A stretch of DNA of 44,764 bases, taken from positions 1 through 44,764 of the forward strand of contig NZ_AMXE01000028.1 of NCBI RefSeq assembly GCF_000310205.1. Reading direction: 5' to 3'. Below, piece by piece: positions 36,803-44,764 of this stretch (position 1 is its first letter; every line of letters starts with the position of its first letter). This stretch comes from Thauera linaloolentis 47Lol = DSM 12138. Lineage in GTDB: Bacteria > Pseudomonadota > Gammaproteobacteria > Burkholderiales > Rhodocyclaceae. The notes under the pieces are model-generated. The model did not search any database. It saw only the letters and a program-made list of their open reading frames with translations, and was not told the origin of the DNA. Made by a program: the position numbers and the translations under genes.

Positions 36803-38566
36803 TTACATGGATTCCGGCGCAGACACGCCGAGCAGCGCCAGCCCGCTGGCCAGCACCTGGCGTACCGCCCCGGCCAGCGCCAGGCGGGCGAGCTTGAGCG
36901 CCTCGTCCTCGACCAGCATGCGTTCGGCGTTGTACCAGCCGTGGAAATCGGCGGCGAGGTCCTTCAGGTAGAAGGCCACCTGATGCGGCGCGTGGTCGGC
37001 CGCGGCGTTCTGCACCAATTCGGGGAAGGCCGACAGGCGCGCGCACAGCGCCAGTTCGCGCTCGTGCTGCAGCAGGCCGAAGTCCGCCCCGGCCAGTTCG
37101 GAGGCTTCGCCGCCCCATTGGTTGAGCACCGAGCATACGCGGGCATGGGCGTACTGCACGTAATACACCGGGTTCTCGTTGCTCTGGCTCTTGGCCAGGT
37201 CGAGGTCGAAATCGAGGTGCTGGTCGGACTTGCGCAGCACGTAGAAAAAGCGGCAGGCGTCGTTGCCGACTTCGTGGCGCAGCTCGCGCAGCGTGACGAA
37301 CTCGCCCGAGCGCGTCGACATCGAGGTCTTCTGGCCATTGCGGTACAGCACCGCGAACTGCACCAGGGCCACTTCGAGCTTTTCCGGCGGCAGGCCGAGC
37401 GCGGCGATGGCGCCCTTCACCCGCGGGATGTAGCCGTGATGGTCGGCGCCCCAGATGTCGATGATGCGGTCGAAGCCGCGCTCGTACTTGTTCAGGTGGT
37501 AGGCGATGTCGGAGGCGAAGTAGGTGTACAGCCCATTCTCGCGCTGCACGACGCGGTCCTTCTCGTCGCCGAACGCGGTCGATCGGAACCACTTGGCGCC
37601 GTCCTGCAGGTAGATGTGGCCCTGCTTTTCGAGCTGCGCCACCGCGCGCTCGACGAGGCCGGTGTCGAACAGACTCTGCTCGGAGAACCACTTGTCGAAG
37701 TGCACGCCGAACTCGCCCAGGTCGTCGCGGCCGTCGCCGAGCTGCTCGTTGAGCGCGAAGCCGTGCACCCAAGCGTAGTCGTCGCCCAGCAGGCGCTTGG
37801 CATTGGCGATCAGCGCATCGAGGTGCTCCTCGCGCTGCTGCTTGGCCTCGTCGTCATTGCGCTCGGCGGGCGGCAGGCCCGGCGTGCCGGCCAGCACCTG
37901 CTCGGCCGTGACGCGCGCGAAACGGTCCTGGTGGGCATCGCGCATGTCGTGCCCCATGCCGACGACGTAGTCGCCCTGATAGGCATTGGGCGGGAAGGCG
38001 ATCTCGATGCCGAACGCGGCCAGGTAGCGCAGCCAGGTCGACAGGGCGAGGATGTCCATCTGGCGGCCGGCGTCGTTGACGTAGTACTCGCGCGTCACCT
38101 CGAAGCCGGCGAAGGCCAGCACATCCGACAGCGACGCGCCATAGGCCGCGCCGCGGCCGTGGCCGACGTGCAGCGGCCCGGTCGGGTTGGCGGAAACGAA
38201 CTCCACCTGCACCTTCACGCCCTTAGCCGCGCCGCGCCCGAAATCCGCTCCCCTGGCCAGCACGTCGGCCACGACGGCGGTCTTGGCATCGGCGGCGAGG
38301 GTGAAATTGATGAAGCCCGCCCCGGCCACCTCGGATCCGGCGATCAGCTTCGACGCCGGCAACTCCGCCAGCAGCATCGCCGCCAGCTCGCGCGGGTTGC
38401 GCTTCAGCGGCTTGGCGAGCTGCAGGGCGAGGTTGGTGGCGAAGTCTCCATGGCTCGCCTGTTTCGGGCGCTCCAGCAGGATGGGGGTATCGACATGGTC
38501 CGGCGCCACGCTCTTCAGCGCGGCCTTCAGCAGATCGGTCAGCAGGACTTTGGGGTCGGCGCTCAT
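36803..38566 (-). CDS. argS: Arginyl-tRNA synthetase
   Basis: A 587-residue class I synthetase that charges tRNA-Arg. The N-terminal Add-1 domain is at about residues 1-90. The HIGH-type motif is FVSANPTGPLHVGHGRGA; the KMSKS region is degenerate (GQKTSMSTRSGE), as is common in ArgS. The C-terminal DALR anticodon-binding domain holds VYYVQYAHARVCSV. The ATG at 38566 (MSADPKVLL) begins the homology; longer readings run into non-homologous sequence. First gene of argS-SPOR-dsbA-PilZ, transcribed away from the DUF2946-like gene. Confidence 0.97.
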   Translation of the reverse strand: MSADPKVLLTDLLKAALKSVAPDHVDTPILLERPKQASHGDFATNLALQLAKPLKRNPRELAAMLLAELPASKLIAGSEVAGAGFINFTLAADAKTAVVADVLARGADFGRGAAKGVKVQVEFVSANPTGPLHVGHGRGAAYGASLSDVLAFAGFEVTREYYVNDAGRQMDILALSTWLRYLAAFGIEIAFPPNAYQGDYVVGMGHDMRDAHQDRFARVTAEQVLAGTPGLPPAERNDDEAKQQREEHLDALIANAKRLLGDDYAWVHGFALNEQLGDGRDDLGEFGVHFDKWFSEQSLFDTGLVERAVAQLEKQGHIYLQDGAKWFRSTAFGDEKDRVVQRENGLYTYFASDIAYHLNKYERGFDRIIDIWGADHHGYIPRVKGAIAALGLPPEKLEVALVQFAVLYRNGQKTSMSTRSGEFVTLRELRHEVGNDACRFFYVLRKSDQHLDFDLDLAKSQSNENPVYYVQYAHARVCSVLNQWGGEASELAGADFGLLQHERELALCARLSAFPELVQNAAADHAPHQVAFYLKDLAADFHGWYNAERMLVEDEALKLARLALAGAVRQVLASGLALLGVSAPESM

Positions 38567-38687
38567 GGCACTCGGCAAGGAATCTAAACGCTGGATTATA
38601 ACGGATCGCCCCCAACACTCCGCGGCAGGCTTGTGAGCGCGGATTTCCGGCTTTCGAAGGAAAGCCCCGGGCGCTAGCGCAACAAAG

Positions 38688-38716
38688 TTGCAGATCAGCC
38701 ATGATGCTCCTAGAAT
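38688..38716 (+). promoter_or_regulatory. Candidate sigma70 promoter of the secreted-protein/TonB unit
   Basis: TTGCAG (38688-38693), a 17-base spacer and TAGAAT (38711-38716). The expected start, about 7 bases after the -10 element, falls on the ATG at 38723, so the message may be leaderless unless the true start codon lies further downstream. Confidence 0.55.
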
Positions 38717-38722
38717 CCGCCC

Positions 38723-39154
38723 ATGTTCGCAGCCGCTCGTGTCAGCCGCCTCCTGGTATTGCGCCGCCTGCCGCGCGCAGGCCGCATCGCGGCCCGGCTG
38801 GCGTGGGCCCTGGCATTGGCGCTCGCCTTGCTCGGCGTGCAAGCCCTGGCCCAGGCGCACCTGCTCGGCCATGCCACGGACGCGCTGCAAGACCGGGCCA
38901 CGATGTCCGACAAGACAGGAGACGCGGGCCAGGACCCGCGCGGCAGCGACGACGACCACGCCAGCGCCTGCCTCGAATGCCTGGCGCTGATCGGCATCGA
39001 CATGCCGCTGGGCGGCAGCGCCGCTGTCGCGGGCCATGCCGCCGCATCGCTTCGGCAGCCGGCAGCCGCCCTCCTCCCCTCTCCCGACGCGCTCCTGCCC
39101 CGGCCGCGCTGCCGCGCCCCACCCGGCTGCCCGCCGTTCGCACTCCTCGCCTGA
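38723..39154 (+). CDS. Small secreted DUF2946-like protein upstream of the TonB receptor
   Basis: A 143-residue predicted exported protein. A long basic N-region (residues 1-25) precedes a hydrophobic stretch (AWALALALALLGVQALAQA, about 27-45). Then come a charged Asp/His-rich segment and the motif HASACLECLAL, close to the C-x-x-C patch of DUF2946 proteins that often accompany metal-uptake TonB receptors. The C-terminal third is Pro/Ala/Arg-rich and poorly conserved. It lies 128 bases before the zinc-type receptor on the same strand. A role in metal handling at the envelope is inferred from the neighbour and the Cys/His residues. Confidence 0.6.
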   Translation: MFAAARVSRLLVLRRLPRAGRIAARLAWALALALALLGVQALAQAHLLGHATDALQDRATMSDKTGDAGQDPRGSDDDHASACLECLALIGIDMPLGGSAAVAGHAAASLRQPAAALLPSPDALLPRPRCRAPPGCPPFALLA

Positions 39155-39282
39155 TTGCCGCATAGCGCGGCATTTCCACTGCCGGCACCGCCGGCCGGTG
39201 AGGCTTCATGCCATCCGTCGGACACCTGCTGCCCGACGCCGGCATGCGCCCCGGCCAAACAGAAAGAACAAGGGAATCCCCA

Positions 39283-41403
39283 ATGTCTTCCAAGCTTCAC
39301 CTCACGCCTCGCCCCGCTTTCCGCCTTGCCCTCCACCCCCTCGCGCTGGGCCTCTTCCTGGCTTTCGCCCATGGCGCCGCCACCGCGGACCAAGCTGCCG
39401 CCGACGGCGCCACGGCCCTCGCGCCGGTCACCGTGTCCGCCAGCGCGCTCGCGCTCGGCGCGAACGACATGAGCACGCCGGTGAGCGTCCTCGCAGGCGA
39501 CGAACTCGTCCGCCGCCGCGCCGCCACGCTGGGCGACAGCCTGAACAGCGAACCCGGCATCGCCGCCAGCCAGTTCGGCGCCGGCGCCAGCCGCCCGATC
39601 ATCCGCGGCATGGACGGCCCCCGCGTCAAGGTGCTGTCCGACGGCGCCGAGATCATGGACGCCTCCAGCATCAGCCCAGACCACGCCGTCGCCCTGGAGC
39701 CGATGCTGACCCGCCAGATCGAAGTGCTGCGCGGCCCCTCGGCCCTCGCCTACGGCGGCGGCGCCATCGGCGGCGTCGTCAATGTGCTCGACAACCGGGT
39801 CCCGACCGCGGTGCCGCAGAACGGCGTCGAGGGCAGCATCGAACTGCGTGCCGACAGTGCCGCGCGCGCAGGCGTCGGCGCCTTCGAGATCACCGCCGGC
39901 TCGGGCAACATCGCCATCCACGCCGAAGGGCTGAAGCGCGATGCGAACGACTATCGCGTCGGCGACGACTGGCATGACGGCCGCCGCGTCGACGGCAGCT
40001 ACAACACCACCGACAGCGGCAGCCTGGGCCTGTCCTGGGTCGGCGAGCGCGGCTACCTCGGCGTGGCCTGGAGCCGGCAGAAAAACGAGTACGGTCTCCC
40101 CGGCCACAGCCACGAATTCGAGGATTGCCACCCGCACGGCGACCACCTGCACTGCGGCGGCCATGGGCACGACCACGGCCATGGCGACGACGATCACGAT
40201 GACCACGATCACGACCATGAGCACGCGCACGGCGTCCCCTTCGTCAAGCTCGACAGCAAGCGCTGGGACTTGCGCGGCGAACTGTTCAACCCGCTGCCCG
40301 GCTTCACCCGCCTGCGCCTGCGCGCCGCGCACACCGACTACGTGCATGACGAAATCGAGAAGGAAGACGGCGAGCAGCACATTTCCACCCGCTTCCGCAG
40401 CAAGGCGCACGACGGCCGCATCGAGCTGGAGCACGCCCCGCTCGGCGGCTGGCGCGGCACCGTCGGCCTGCAGACCTCGCGCCGCGACTTCAGCGCCAAC
40501 GGCGAGGAAGCCTACGTCCCGCCCACGCTGACGAAGAAGCACGGCCTCTTCCTCGTCGAGGAATACACCACCGGCGACTGGCGCTTCGAAGCCGGCCTGC
40601 GCCACGAATGGCAGGACATCGACGTCGACTCGGCACAGCGCGACCGCAGCCACCGCGGCAACTCGGTATCGCTCGGCGCGGTATGGAACTTCGCCCCGCA
40701 ATACGCCCTGGGGCTGTCGCTGTCGCGCACCCAGCGCCTGCCGAGCGCGGAGGAGCTCTACGCCAACGGCATCCACCTCGCGACCAGTACCTGGGAGGTC
40801 GGCAACCCCGACCTGAAGGCGGAAACCTCGCGCAACATCGACCTGTCGCTGCGCAAGACCGAAGGCGCCACCACCTTCTCGGTCGGCGTCTTCCACAACC
40901 GCGTCAAGGACTACATCTACGCCAACACCCTGGATACGCACGAGAGCTTCCAGCTCATCGAGTACGCCCAGCGCGACGCCAGCTTCACCGGCATCGAAGG
41001 CCGGCTCCGCCAGCAGTTGAGCCCGGTGTTCGGCGCCACGGTGTTCGGCGACTACGTCCGCGCCCGCCTCGACAGCGGCGGCGACCGCGACCTGCCGCGG
41101 ATCCCCGCCCATCGCATCGGCCTGCGCCTCGACGCCGACTGGAACAACTGGACGGGCGAAGTAGAGCTGTACCGCGTCGGCCGCCAGGACAAGGTCGCGG
41201 CCTTCGAAAGCGAGACCGCCGGCTACAACATCCTGAACCTGGGCGCGAGCTACCGTGGCAAGTACGAGGGCCTGCCGTGGCTGCTCTACGTCAAGGCCAA
41301 CAACCTGACCGACAAGCTCGCCTACAACCACAGCTCCTTCATCAAGCACGTCGCACCGCTGGTGGGGCGCAACCTGACGGTGGGGGTCAGGCTGGAGTTC
41401 TGA
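39283..41403 (+). CDS. znuD: TonB-dependent receptor, ZnuD-type (zinc)
   Basis: A 706-residue outer-membrane receptor. Signal peptide at about 1-35, plug domain at about 45-165 (GAGASRPIIRGMDGPRVKVL and the VLRGPSALAYGGGAIGGVVN motif), then a 22-strand barrel ending in aromatic Phe (TVGVRLEF). A loop at about residues 278-317 has alternating His and Asp with a Cys pair, as in ZnuD of Neisseria and relatives, which bind zinc in an external loop. The ATG at 39283 follows AAGGGAATCCCCA. No Zur box was seen upstream, so zinc control is not shown. Nickel, cobalt or another metal is an alternative. Confidence 0.88.
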   Translation: MSSKLHLTPRPAFRLALHPLALGLFLAFAHGAATADQAAADGATALAPVTVSASALALGANDMSTPVSVLAGDELVRRRAATLGDSLNSEPGIAASQFGAGASRPIIRGMDGPRVKVLSDGAEIMDASSISPDHAVALEPMLTRQIEVLRGPSALAYGGGAIGGVVNVLDNRVPTAVPQNGVEGSIELRADSAARAGVGAFEITAGSGNIAIHAEGLKRDANDYRVGDDWHDGRRVDGSYNTTDSGSLGLSWVGERGYLGVAWSRQKNEYGLPGHSHEFEDCHPHGDHLHCGGHGHDHGHGDDDHDDHDHDHEHAHGVPFVKLDSKRWDLRGELFNPLPGFTRLRLRAAHTDYVHDEIEKEDGEQHISTRFRSKAHDGRIELEHAPLGGWRGTVGLQTSRRDFSANGEEAYVPPTLTKKHGLFLVEEYTTGDWRFEAGLRHEWQDIDVDSAQRDRSHRGNSVSLGAVWNFAPQYALGLSLSRTQRLPSAEELYANGIHLATSTWEVGNPDLKAETSRNIDLSLRKTEGATTFSVGVFHNRVKDYIYANTLDTHESFQLIEYAQRDASFTGIEGRLRQQLSPVFGATVFGDYVRARLDSGGDRDLPRIPAHRIGLRLDADWNNWTGEVELYRVGRQDKVAAFESETAGYNILNLGASYRGKYEGLPWLLYVKANNLTDKLAYNHSSFIKHVAPLVGRNLTVGVRLEF

Positions 41404-41422
41404 TCCAGCCGCGTGTCGCAGC

Positions 41423-41449
41423 ATGGCCCGCCGCACGGCGGCGGGCCAT
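41423..41449. terminator. Perfect 12-bp hairpin after the TonB receptor
   Basis: ATGGCCCGCCGC at 41423-41434 and its complement at 41438-41449 with a 3-base loop, 20 bases after the receptor stop and about 28 bases past the end of the convergent membrane-protein gene. No T-run follows in either direction, so it would be a weak or factor-assisted terminator serving both sides. Confidence 0.5.
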
Positions 41450-41477
41450 GACCGCCCCCGCGTGCCTACGGGCACCG

Positions 41478-41969
41478 TCAGGAACCGGACCAGGCCCTGA
41501 AGTTCATCACCATGTGCACGGCCCAGACCAACGGAAGCCCCAGGCCCAGCAGCATGGTGCTCAACGGCTTCAATAGCCCGTGAAGCAGTCCGCCACCGAC
41601 GGCATCCAGCAGCCCGACGGCGAAGAAAAGGCAGATGAAGCCGCCGACCGCGAAAGCCAGCGTGATGGTCACGGTACTGAGGATGAAGAGGATCGGCTCC
41701 TGACGCTCGGTCCGCCCTTCGCGAGTCACCGACAGCAGCCAGCGCCAGGTCAGGAAGTGCCCCAGCCGGATGACCGAATCCGGATCGCCGCCGGCTTCGT
41801 CGAGCACGCAGTCCATCTGCGGATCGGTCACCAGATCCCGCAGGCGGTATGGCCCCAGATCGATATAGGCCCGACGCCGCCATCCGCTCTCCCACATGCC
41901 GTCGGAAACGGCGTCCACCGGCCCGGGAAAGGCCACCTTGAAATAAGGCAGCCGCTGTTTCGTCGCCAT
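41478..41969 (-). CDS. Unknown membrane protein with two or three C-terminal spans
   Basis: A 163-residue protein I do not recognise. The first 90 residues are soluble (GWRRRAYIDLGPYRLRDLVT and a ...RWLLSVTREGR segment). The C-terminal 70 residues hold two long hydrophobic stretches (about 92-118 and 127-155) and end in FRAWSGS. The start at 41969 is the first ATG. Upstream lies an AT-rich region with the 13-base motif that recurs before the HTH regulator at 42518, suggesting shared control by that protein. Base composition of the upstream region is lower in GC than the surroundings. Confidence 0.6.
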   Translation of the reverse strand: MATKQRLPYFKVAFPGPVDAVSDGMWESGWRRRAYIDLGPYRLRDLVTDPQMDCVLDEAGGDPDSVIRLGHFLTWRWLLSVTREGRTERQEPILFILSTVTITLAFAVGGFICLFFAVGLLDAVGGGLLHGLLKPLSTMLLGLGLPLVWAVHMVMNFRAWSGS

Positions 41970-42057
41970 CGTCGTTCGCTCCTTGCCGTTCCTACCCGCA
42001 GCAACGGCGCTGCCAGCGGCGTGAAGGGCAAGCTTAATGCATATGACGCAAAACTAT

Positions 42058-42070
42058 ACTTTAGGTCAAC
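42058..42070. repeat. 13-base motif, copy 1
   Basis: ACTTTAGGTCAAC, differing by one base from the motif at 42456-42468. It lies about 90 bases upstream of the unknown membrane-protein gene (minus strand), in an AT-rich segment next to a run of seven A residues. Possibly an operator of the nearby HTH protein. Confidence 0.45.
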
Positions 42071-42206
42071 AAAAAAATGAATACCTGAAGAAACAATTTA
42101 CAGCGCCGGCACGGGCCTTCCCTTCGGCCATCACGGGGGTCGCGGGCTTGTCGCTGCGCCGCGGCCCTCACAATGCAGGCATGTCAGAACCCCGCGAGCG
42201 CCGCCC

Positions 42207-42437
42207 ATGAGCCGCAAGAAGCTGCCGATCGGCATCCAGAACTTCCGCGAAATCCGCGAGGAAGGCCATTACTACGTCGACAAGACCCCGTTCGCGCTGC
42301 GCCTGTTCGACGAAGGCAAGTACTACTTCCTGTCGCGCCCGCGTCGCTTCGGCAAGAGCCTGTTCATCGACACCCTGGCCGAACTGTTCGCCGGCCGCGA
42401 GGCGCTGTTCCGCGGCCTCCACTGCACGAGCCGGTGA
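42207..42437 (+). pseudogene. Remnant of an AAA-ATPase-like / PD-(D/E)XK nuclease-family protein
   Basis: A 76-residue frame with the exact N-terminal signature of the AAA-ATPase-like/DUF1703 family: LPIGIQNFREIRE, YYVDKTPFA, then FLSRPRRFGKSLFIDTLAEL (Walker A-like RRFGKS) and LFRGLH. Family members run to about 500-550 residues. Here the reading stops right after GLHCTSR, where the family continues with a conserved Trp, and the following sequence is unrelated. It is a broken copy of a mobile-type gene, not a functional protein. Confidence 0.78.
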
Positions 42438-42452
42438 CATCGAATCCAAAAA

Positions 42453-42468
42453 TTGACTTCAGGTCAAC
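42453..42468. repeat. 13-base motif, copy 2, inside an inverted repeat before the HTH gene
   Basis: ACTTCAGGTCAAC at 42456-42468 repeats the motif at 42058-42070 with one change. Here it is also part of TTGAC-TTCAG-GTCAA (42453-42467), a 5-base inverted repeat. It lies about 50-65 bases upstream of the HTH gene, in the right place for autoregulation. Confidence 0.5.
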
Positions 42469-42517
42469 TTAAACACTTTTACCGATAGGGGGTTTACGCA
42501 CTGCTAGCGTTACCTCC

Positions 42518-42904
42518 ATGCAGCACTACCTCGAACGCGACGCTTTCAGCACCCGGCTGCGCGATGCCATTGCACGTGTGGCGCCAGGCGTGGCGCGCCC
42601 CACGCCGCTGGCACGTGAATTCAACCGCCGCTATGCGGGCTCTCCGGTGACGCTCCACGCCACGCGGAAGTGGCTGGAAGGCGAGGCGATTCCCGCACAG
42701 GACAAACTGCGGGTACTGGCCGACTGGCTCGGCGTGAGCGCCGAATGGCTGCGTTTCGGCGAAGGAAGCACGGCCGTCCGCGCCTGTGAACCGGGCGCGG
42801 AATTCGACTACCAATTGATGCGCGACATCGCGGCGCTCACCGACGCGCATCAGCGCGTGGTCAGGGATCTGGTCAAGTCCCTGCGCCAGGCGGAAACCCG
42901 CTAG
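42518..42904 (+). CDS. HTH-type transcriptional regulator, phage-repressor-like
   Basis: A 128-residue protein. The first 85 residues form an XRE-like DNA-binding domain: LAREFNRRYAGSPVTLHATR, then KWLEGEAIPAQDKLRVLADW and LGVSAEWLRFGE, the pattern of a repressor found in many beta- and gammaproteobacterial accessory regions. The C-terminal 40 residues are helical and charged. It likely represses its own promoter via the ACTTCAGGTCAAC motif and perhaps the divergent membrane gene. The start at 42518 is the first ATG; TACCTCC precedes it, so the ribosome-binding site is weak. Confidence 0.78.
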   Translation: MQHYLERDAFSTRLRDAIARVAPGVARPTPLAREFNRRYAGSPVTLHATRKWLEGEAIPAQDKLRVLADWLGVSAEWLRFGEGSTAVRACEPGAEFDYQLMRDIAALTDAHQRVVRDLVKSLRQAETR

Positions 42905-42987
42905 CGCCGCCGCCGGCCGCCCCGCTCTTTCCCCGCCCGGCGCTTTCCGGCTAAAGTCCGGCCTTTGCCGCCGCCACACTCCCTACC

Positions 42988-44517
42988 GTGCGCCTCTTCC
43001 GCCTCACCAAGATCGTTTCCGTCAGCCTGCGCTTCGGCCTGGACCGCATGATCCTCGATGCCGACAGCAGCGGCCGGCTGGCGCGGGCTTGGCAGGCCGT
43101 CTTCTTCTGGCGCAGCTTTTCCGAACCCCGCGCGGTACGGCTGCGCCGCGCGCTGGAATCGCTCGGCCCGATCTTCGTCAAGTTCGGCCAGATGCTGTCC
43201 ACCCGCCGCGACCTGCTGCCGCCGGATCTCGCCGACGAACTGGCGCTGCTGCAGGACCGCGTGCCACCCATTCCCACCGAGCAGGCGCTCGCCGTGCTGG
43301 AAGGCTTCTACGGCCGGCCGATCGACGAGGTGTTCCGCGACTTCGGGCGCACGCCGGTGGCCTCGGCCTCGGTCGCGCAGGTCCATTTCGCCTGCCTGCC
43401 GGACGGCACAAAGGTCGCGGTCAAGGTGTTGCGCCCGGGCATCGACCGCGTCATCGCGCACGACCTCGCCCTGCTCGACGCCGCGGCGGTGCTGCTCGAA
43501 AAGATCTGGCCCGAAGGCCGGCGCCTGAAACCGCGCGAAGTGGTGGCCGAGTTCAACAAGCACCTGCACGACGAACTCGACCTGATGCGCGAAGCCTCGA
43601 ACTGCTCGCAATTGCGGCGCAACTTCAAGGATTCGTCGCTGCTGATCGTGCCGGAGGTGCACTGGGACTGGTGCGGTAGCCGGGTCATGGTCATGGAGCG
43701 CATGCACGGCGTGCCGATTTCGCAGACGCCCGCGCTGCTCGCCCAGGGCAACGACCTGAAGGCGCTGTCGCGCGCCGGTGTCGAGATTTTCTTCACCCAG
43801 GTGTTCCGCGACGGCTTCTTCCATGCCGACATGCATCCGGGCAACATCTTCGTGCATCGCGACGGGCGCTACATCGCACTCGACTTCGGCATCATGGGCA
43901 CGCTCAACGAAGTGGACAAGAACTACCTCGCGCAGAACTTCCTGGCTTTCTTCAAACGCGACTACCGCCGCGTGGCCCTTGCCCACATCGAAGCCGGCTG
44001 GGTGCCGGCGAAGACCCGGGTGGATGAGTTCGAAGCGGCGATCCGCACCGTGTGCGAACCGATCTTCGACAAGCCGCTCAAGGACATCTCCTTCGGCAAG
44101 ACCCTGCTGCGCCTGTTCCAGACCGCGCGCCGCTTCGAAATGGAAGTGCAGCCGCAGCTGGTGCTGCTGCAGAAGACCCTGCTCAACATCGAAGGCCTGG
44201 GCCGCCAGCTCGACCCGGACCTCGACCTGTGGAAGACCGCCAAGCCCTTCCTCGAACGCTGGATGGACGAGCGCATGGGCGTTCGCGCGCTGGTGCATGG
44301 CGTCAAGGAAGAAGCGCCGTCGTGGGCGGGGATGCTGCCGCAACTGCCGCGCCTGATCCACCAGAACCTGACCGAGGCCGGCAAACAGCAGGCCGCCCAG
44401 CAGCAGCGCCTCGACCAGCTCGCCGCCGGCCAGCGCCTACAAGGGCGCATGCTGGCCGTGATCGGCGCGCTGGCCGCCGCGCTGCTCGGCCTGGAGCTGT
44501 ACCGCCTGTTCGGCTGA
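42988..44517 (+). CDS. ubiB: UbiB-family kinase-like ubiquinone biosynthesis protein
   Basis: A 509-residue atypical kinase (ADCK/ABC1 family) needed for ubiquinone synthesis. The family motif [14 protein letters not shown] is near residue 65. The Ala-rich ASASVAQVH loop replaces the usual glycine loop. Further kinase elements are the Lys in VAVKVL, the [10 protein letters not shown] motif, [11 protein letters not shown] and the DFG in ALDFGIMG. The C-terminus has hydrophobic spans ([20 protein letters not shown]) that anchor it to the membrane. The start is GTG at 42988, where the homology begins. It stands alone; ubiE and ubiJ are not in the window. Confidence 0.95.
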   Translation: MRLFRLTKIVSVSLRFGLDRMILDADSSGRLARAWQAVFFWRSFSEPRAVRLRRALESLGPIFVKFGQMLSTRRDLLPPDLADELALLQDRVPPIPTEQALAVLEGFYGRPIDEVFRDFGRTPVASASVAQVHFACLPDGTKVAVKVLRPGIDRVIAHDLALLDAAAVLLEKIWPEGRRLKPREVVAEFNKHLHDELDLMREASNCSQLRRNFKDSSLLIVPEVHWDWCGSRVMVMERMHGVPISQTPALLAQGNDLKALSRAGVEIFFTQVFRDGFFHADMHPGNIFVHRDGRYIALDFGIMGTLNEVDKNYLAQNFLAFFKRDYRRVALAHIEAGWVPAKTRVDEFEAAIRTVCEPIFDKPLKDISFGKTLLRLFQTARRFEMEVQPQLVLLQKTLLNIEGLGRQLDPDLDLWKTAKPFLERWMDERMGVRALVHGVKEEAPSWAGMLPQLPRLIHQNLTEAGKQQAAQQQRLDQLAAGQRLQGRMLAVIGALAAALLGLELYRLFG

Positions 44518-44614
44518 ACGGCTGAACGAATCGCCGCCGCCCCCGTCCACATCGGCAAGGCGCCCAGCCGGAGAATCCAGCGGCTCCCGCACGAGGCGGG
44601 ACGGGAGGTGTGCG

Positions 44615-44764
44615 ATGACGAATGCAAGCTTGCGGCCGTCCGGGCCGCGTTCCCGAGTCAAGATCATCGGCGCCGCCTCCGCCCTCGGCGCGCCCCACCC
44701 TGGCAGTGCCGCCGCCCCGGCGGCGCTGCAGCGCCACGGGCTGGCCCGAACCCTGGCGGCGGCC
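44615..44764 (+). CDS. Arginase-family (ureohydrolase) protein, N-terminal start, cut by window edge
   Basis: The last 50 codons of the window form the start of a gene with KIIGAASALGAPHPGSAAAP, which matches the N-terminal strand and loop of arginase/agmatinase-type enzymes. The ATG at 44615 follows GGGAGGTGTGCG, an excellent ribosome-binding site. The metal-binding His and Asp residues lie beyond the window, so the substrate (arginine, agmatine, formiminoglutamate or other) cannot be judged. Confidence 0.65.
   Translation, partial: MTNASLRPSGPRSRVKIIGAASALGAPHPGSAAAPAALQRHGLARTLAAA

Noticed and set aside
38590-38722. Zur box upstream of the metal-uptake pair
   Set aside because: No sequence close to the AT-rich Zur palindrome could be found by eye between argS and the secreted-protein gene.
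40117-40236. CAC/GAC-rich repeat tract as a possible CRISPR or tandem repeat locus
   Set aside because: It codes in frame for the His/Asp-rich loop of the TonB receptor and has no regular repeat-spacer pattern.
38710-41895. A 1061-codon minus-strand frame over the TonB receptor
   Set aside because: Antisense shadow of the receptor gene, with no recognisable motifs and biased composition.

Overview
The window is a GC-rich bacterial chromosome segment with dense, mostly minus-strand operons and no rRNA, tRNA or CRISPR. The gene content points to a betaproteobacterium of the Rhodocyclales (Thauera/Azoarcus/Aromatoleum type): an argS-SPOR-dsbA block, a class I PHA synthase, a complete leucine-degradation (liu) cluster, an lldPRD lactate operon and a GNAT/carbonic-anhydrase fusion. 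The taxon is inferred from gene content and base composition only.

Region by region. (1) 1-3490, minus: a subtilisin-like protease cut by the window edge overlaps an ABC exporter gene; upstream lie an MBL-fold hydrolase and two tandem DUF1289 cysteine-cluster proteins. The last three are chained by TTGA/ATGA overlaps. The protease/exporter pair resembles the QhpE/QhpF maturation pair of quinohemoprotein amine dehydrogenase. (2) 3645-12746, minus: leucine/isovalerate catabolism, liuA-liuB-liuC-(DUF4126 membrane protein)-liuD-(acyl-CoA synthetase)-liuE. A divergent AraC-family regulator starts at 12901; the shared intergenic region carries two 21-bp-spaced direct repeats. (3) 14059-18587: a DUF5610 protein, a LysR gene divergent from a TauE/SafE exporter, a hotdog thioesterase, an AEC-family transporter and an AhpD-like protein. 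(4) 18637-20306, minus: a TetR regulator and an acrylyl-CoA-reductase-like gene, with a similar operator motif before each. (5) 20875-24542, minus: lldP-lldR-lldD, with two TTGGT-N3-ACCAA operators bracketing the promoter.

(6) 24946-28486, minus: GNAT-carbonic anhydrase fusion, thiolase and acyl-CoA dehydrogenase, preceded by a LiuR-type palindrome; the LiuR-like MerR gene lies immediately upstream (28756-29199). (7) 29366-32795, plus: an MBL-fold hydrolase and phaC with a strong terminator, then a PIN-domain protein. (8) 32801-34825: an orphan cobalamin-binding-like protein without a signal peptide, and an orphan TAXI-type solute-binding protein. (9) 34881-35017: a small non-coding element with imperfect terminal inverted repeats, internal REP-like hairpins and a flanking direct repeat. 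(10) 35013-38566, minus: argS, SPOR protein, dsbA and a PilZ-like gene. (11) 38723-41403, plus: a small secreted DUF2946-like protein and a ZnuD-type TonB receptor with a His-rich loop. (12) 41478-42904: an accessory patch with an unknown membrane protein, an AAA-ATPase/nuclease remnant and an HTH regulator; the membrane-protein and HTH genes share a 13-bp upstream motif. (13) 42988-44517: ubiB, then the start of an arginase-family gene.

The genes centre on carboxylic-acid and acyl-CoA metabolism (leucine, lactate, acrylate-type intermediates, PHA storage), each block with its own local regulator and visible candidate operators. I found no clearly undescribed multi-gene defence or mobile system. 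The best leads are the edge protease/exporter cluster, the short non-coding mobile element, the split liu regulation and the fusion enzyme under LiuR-type control.
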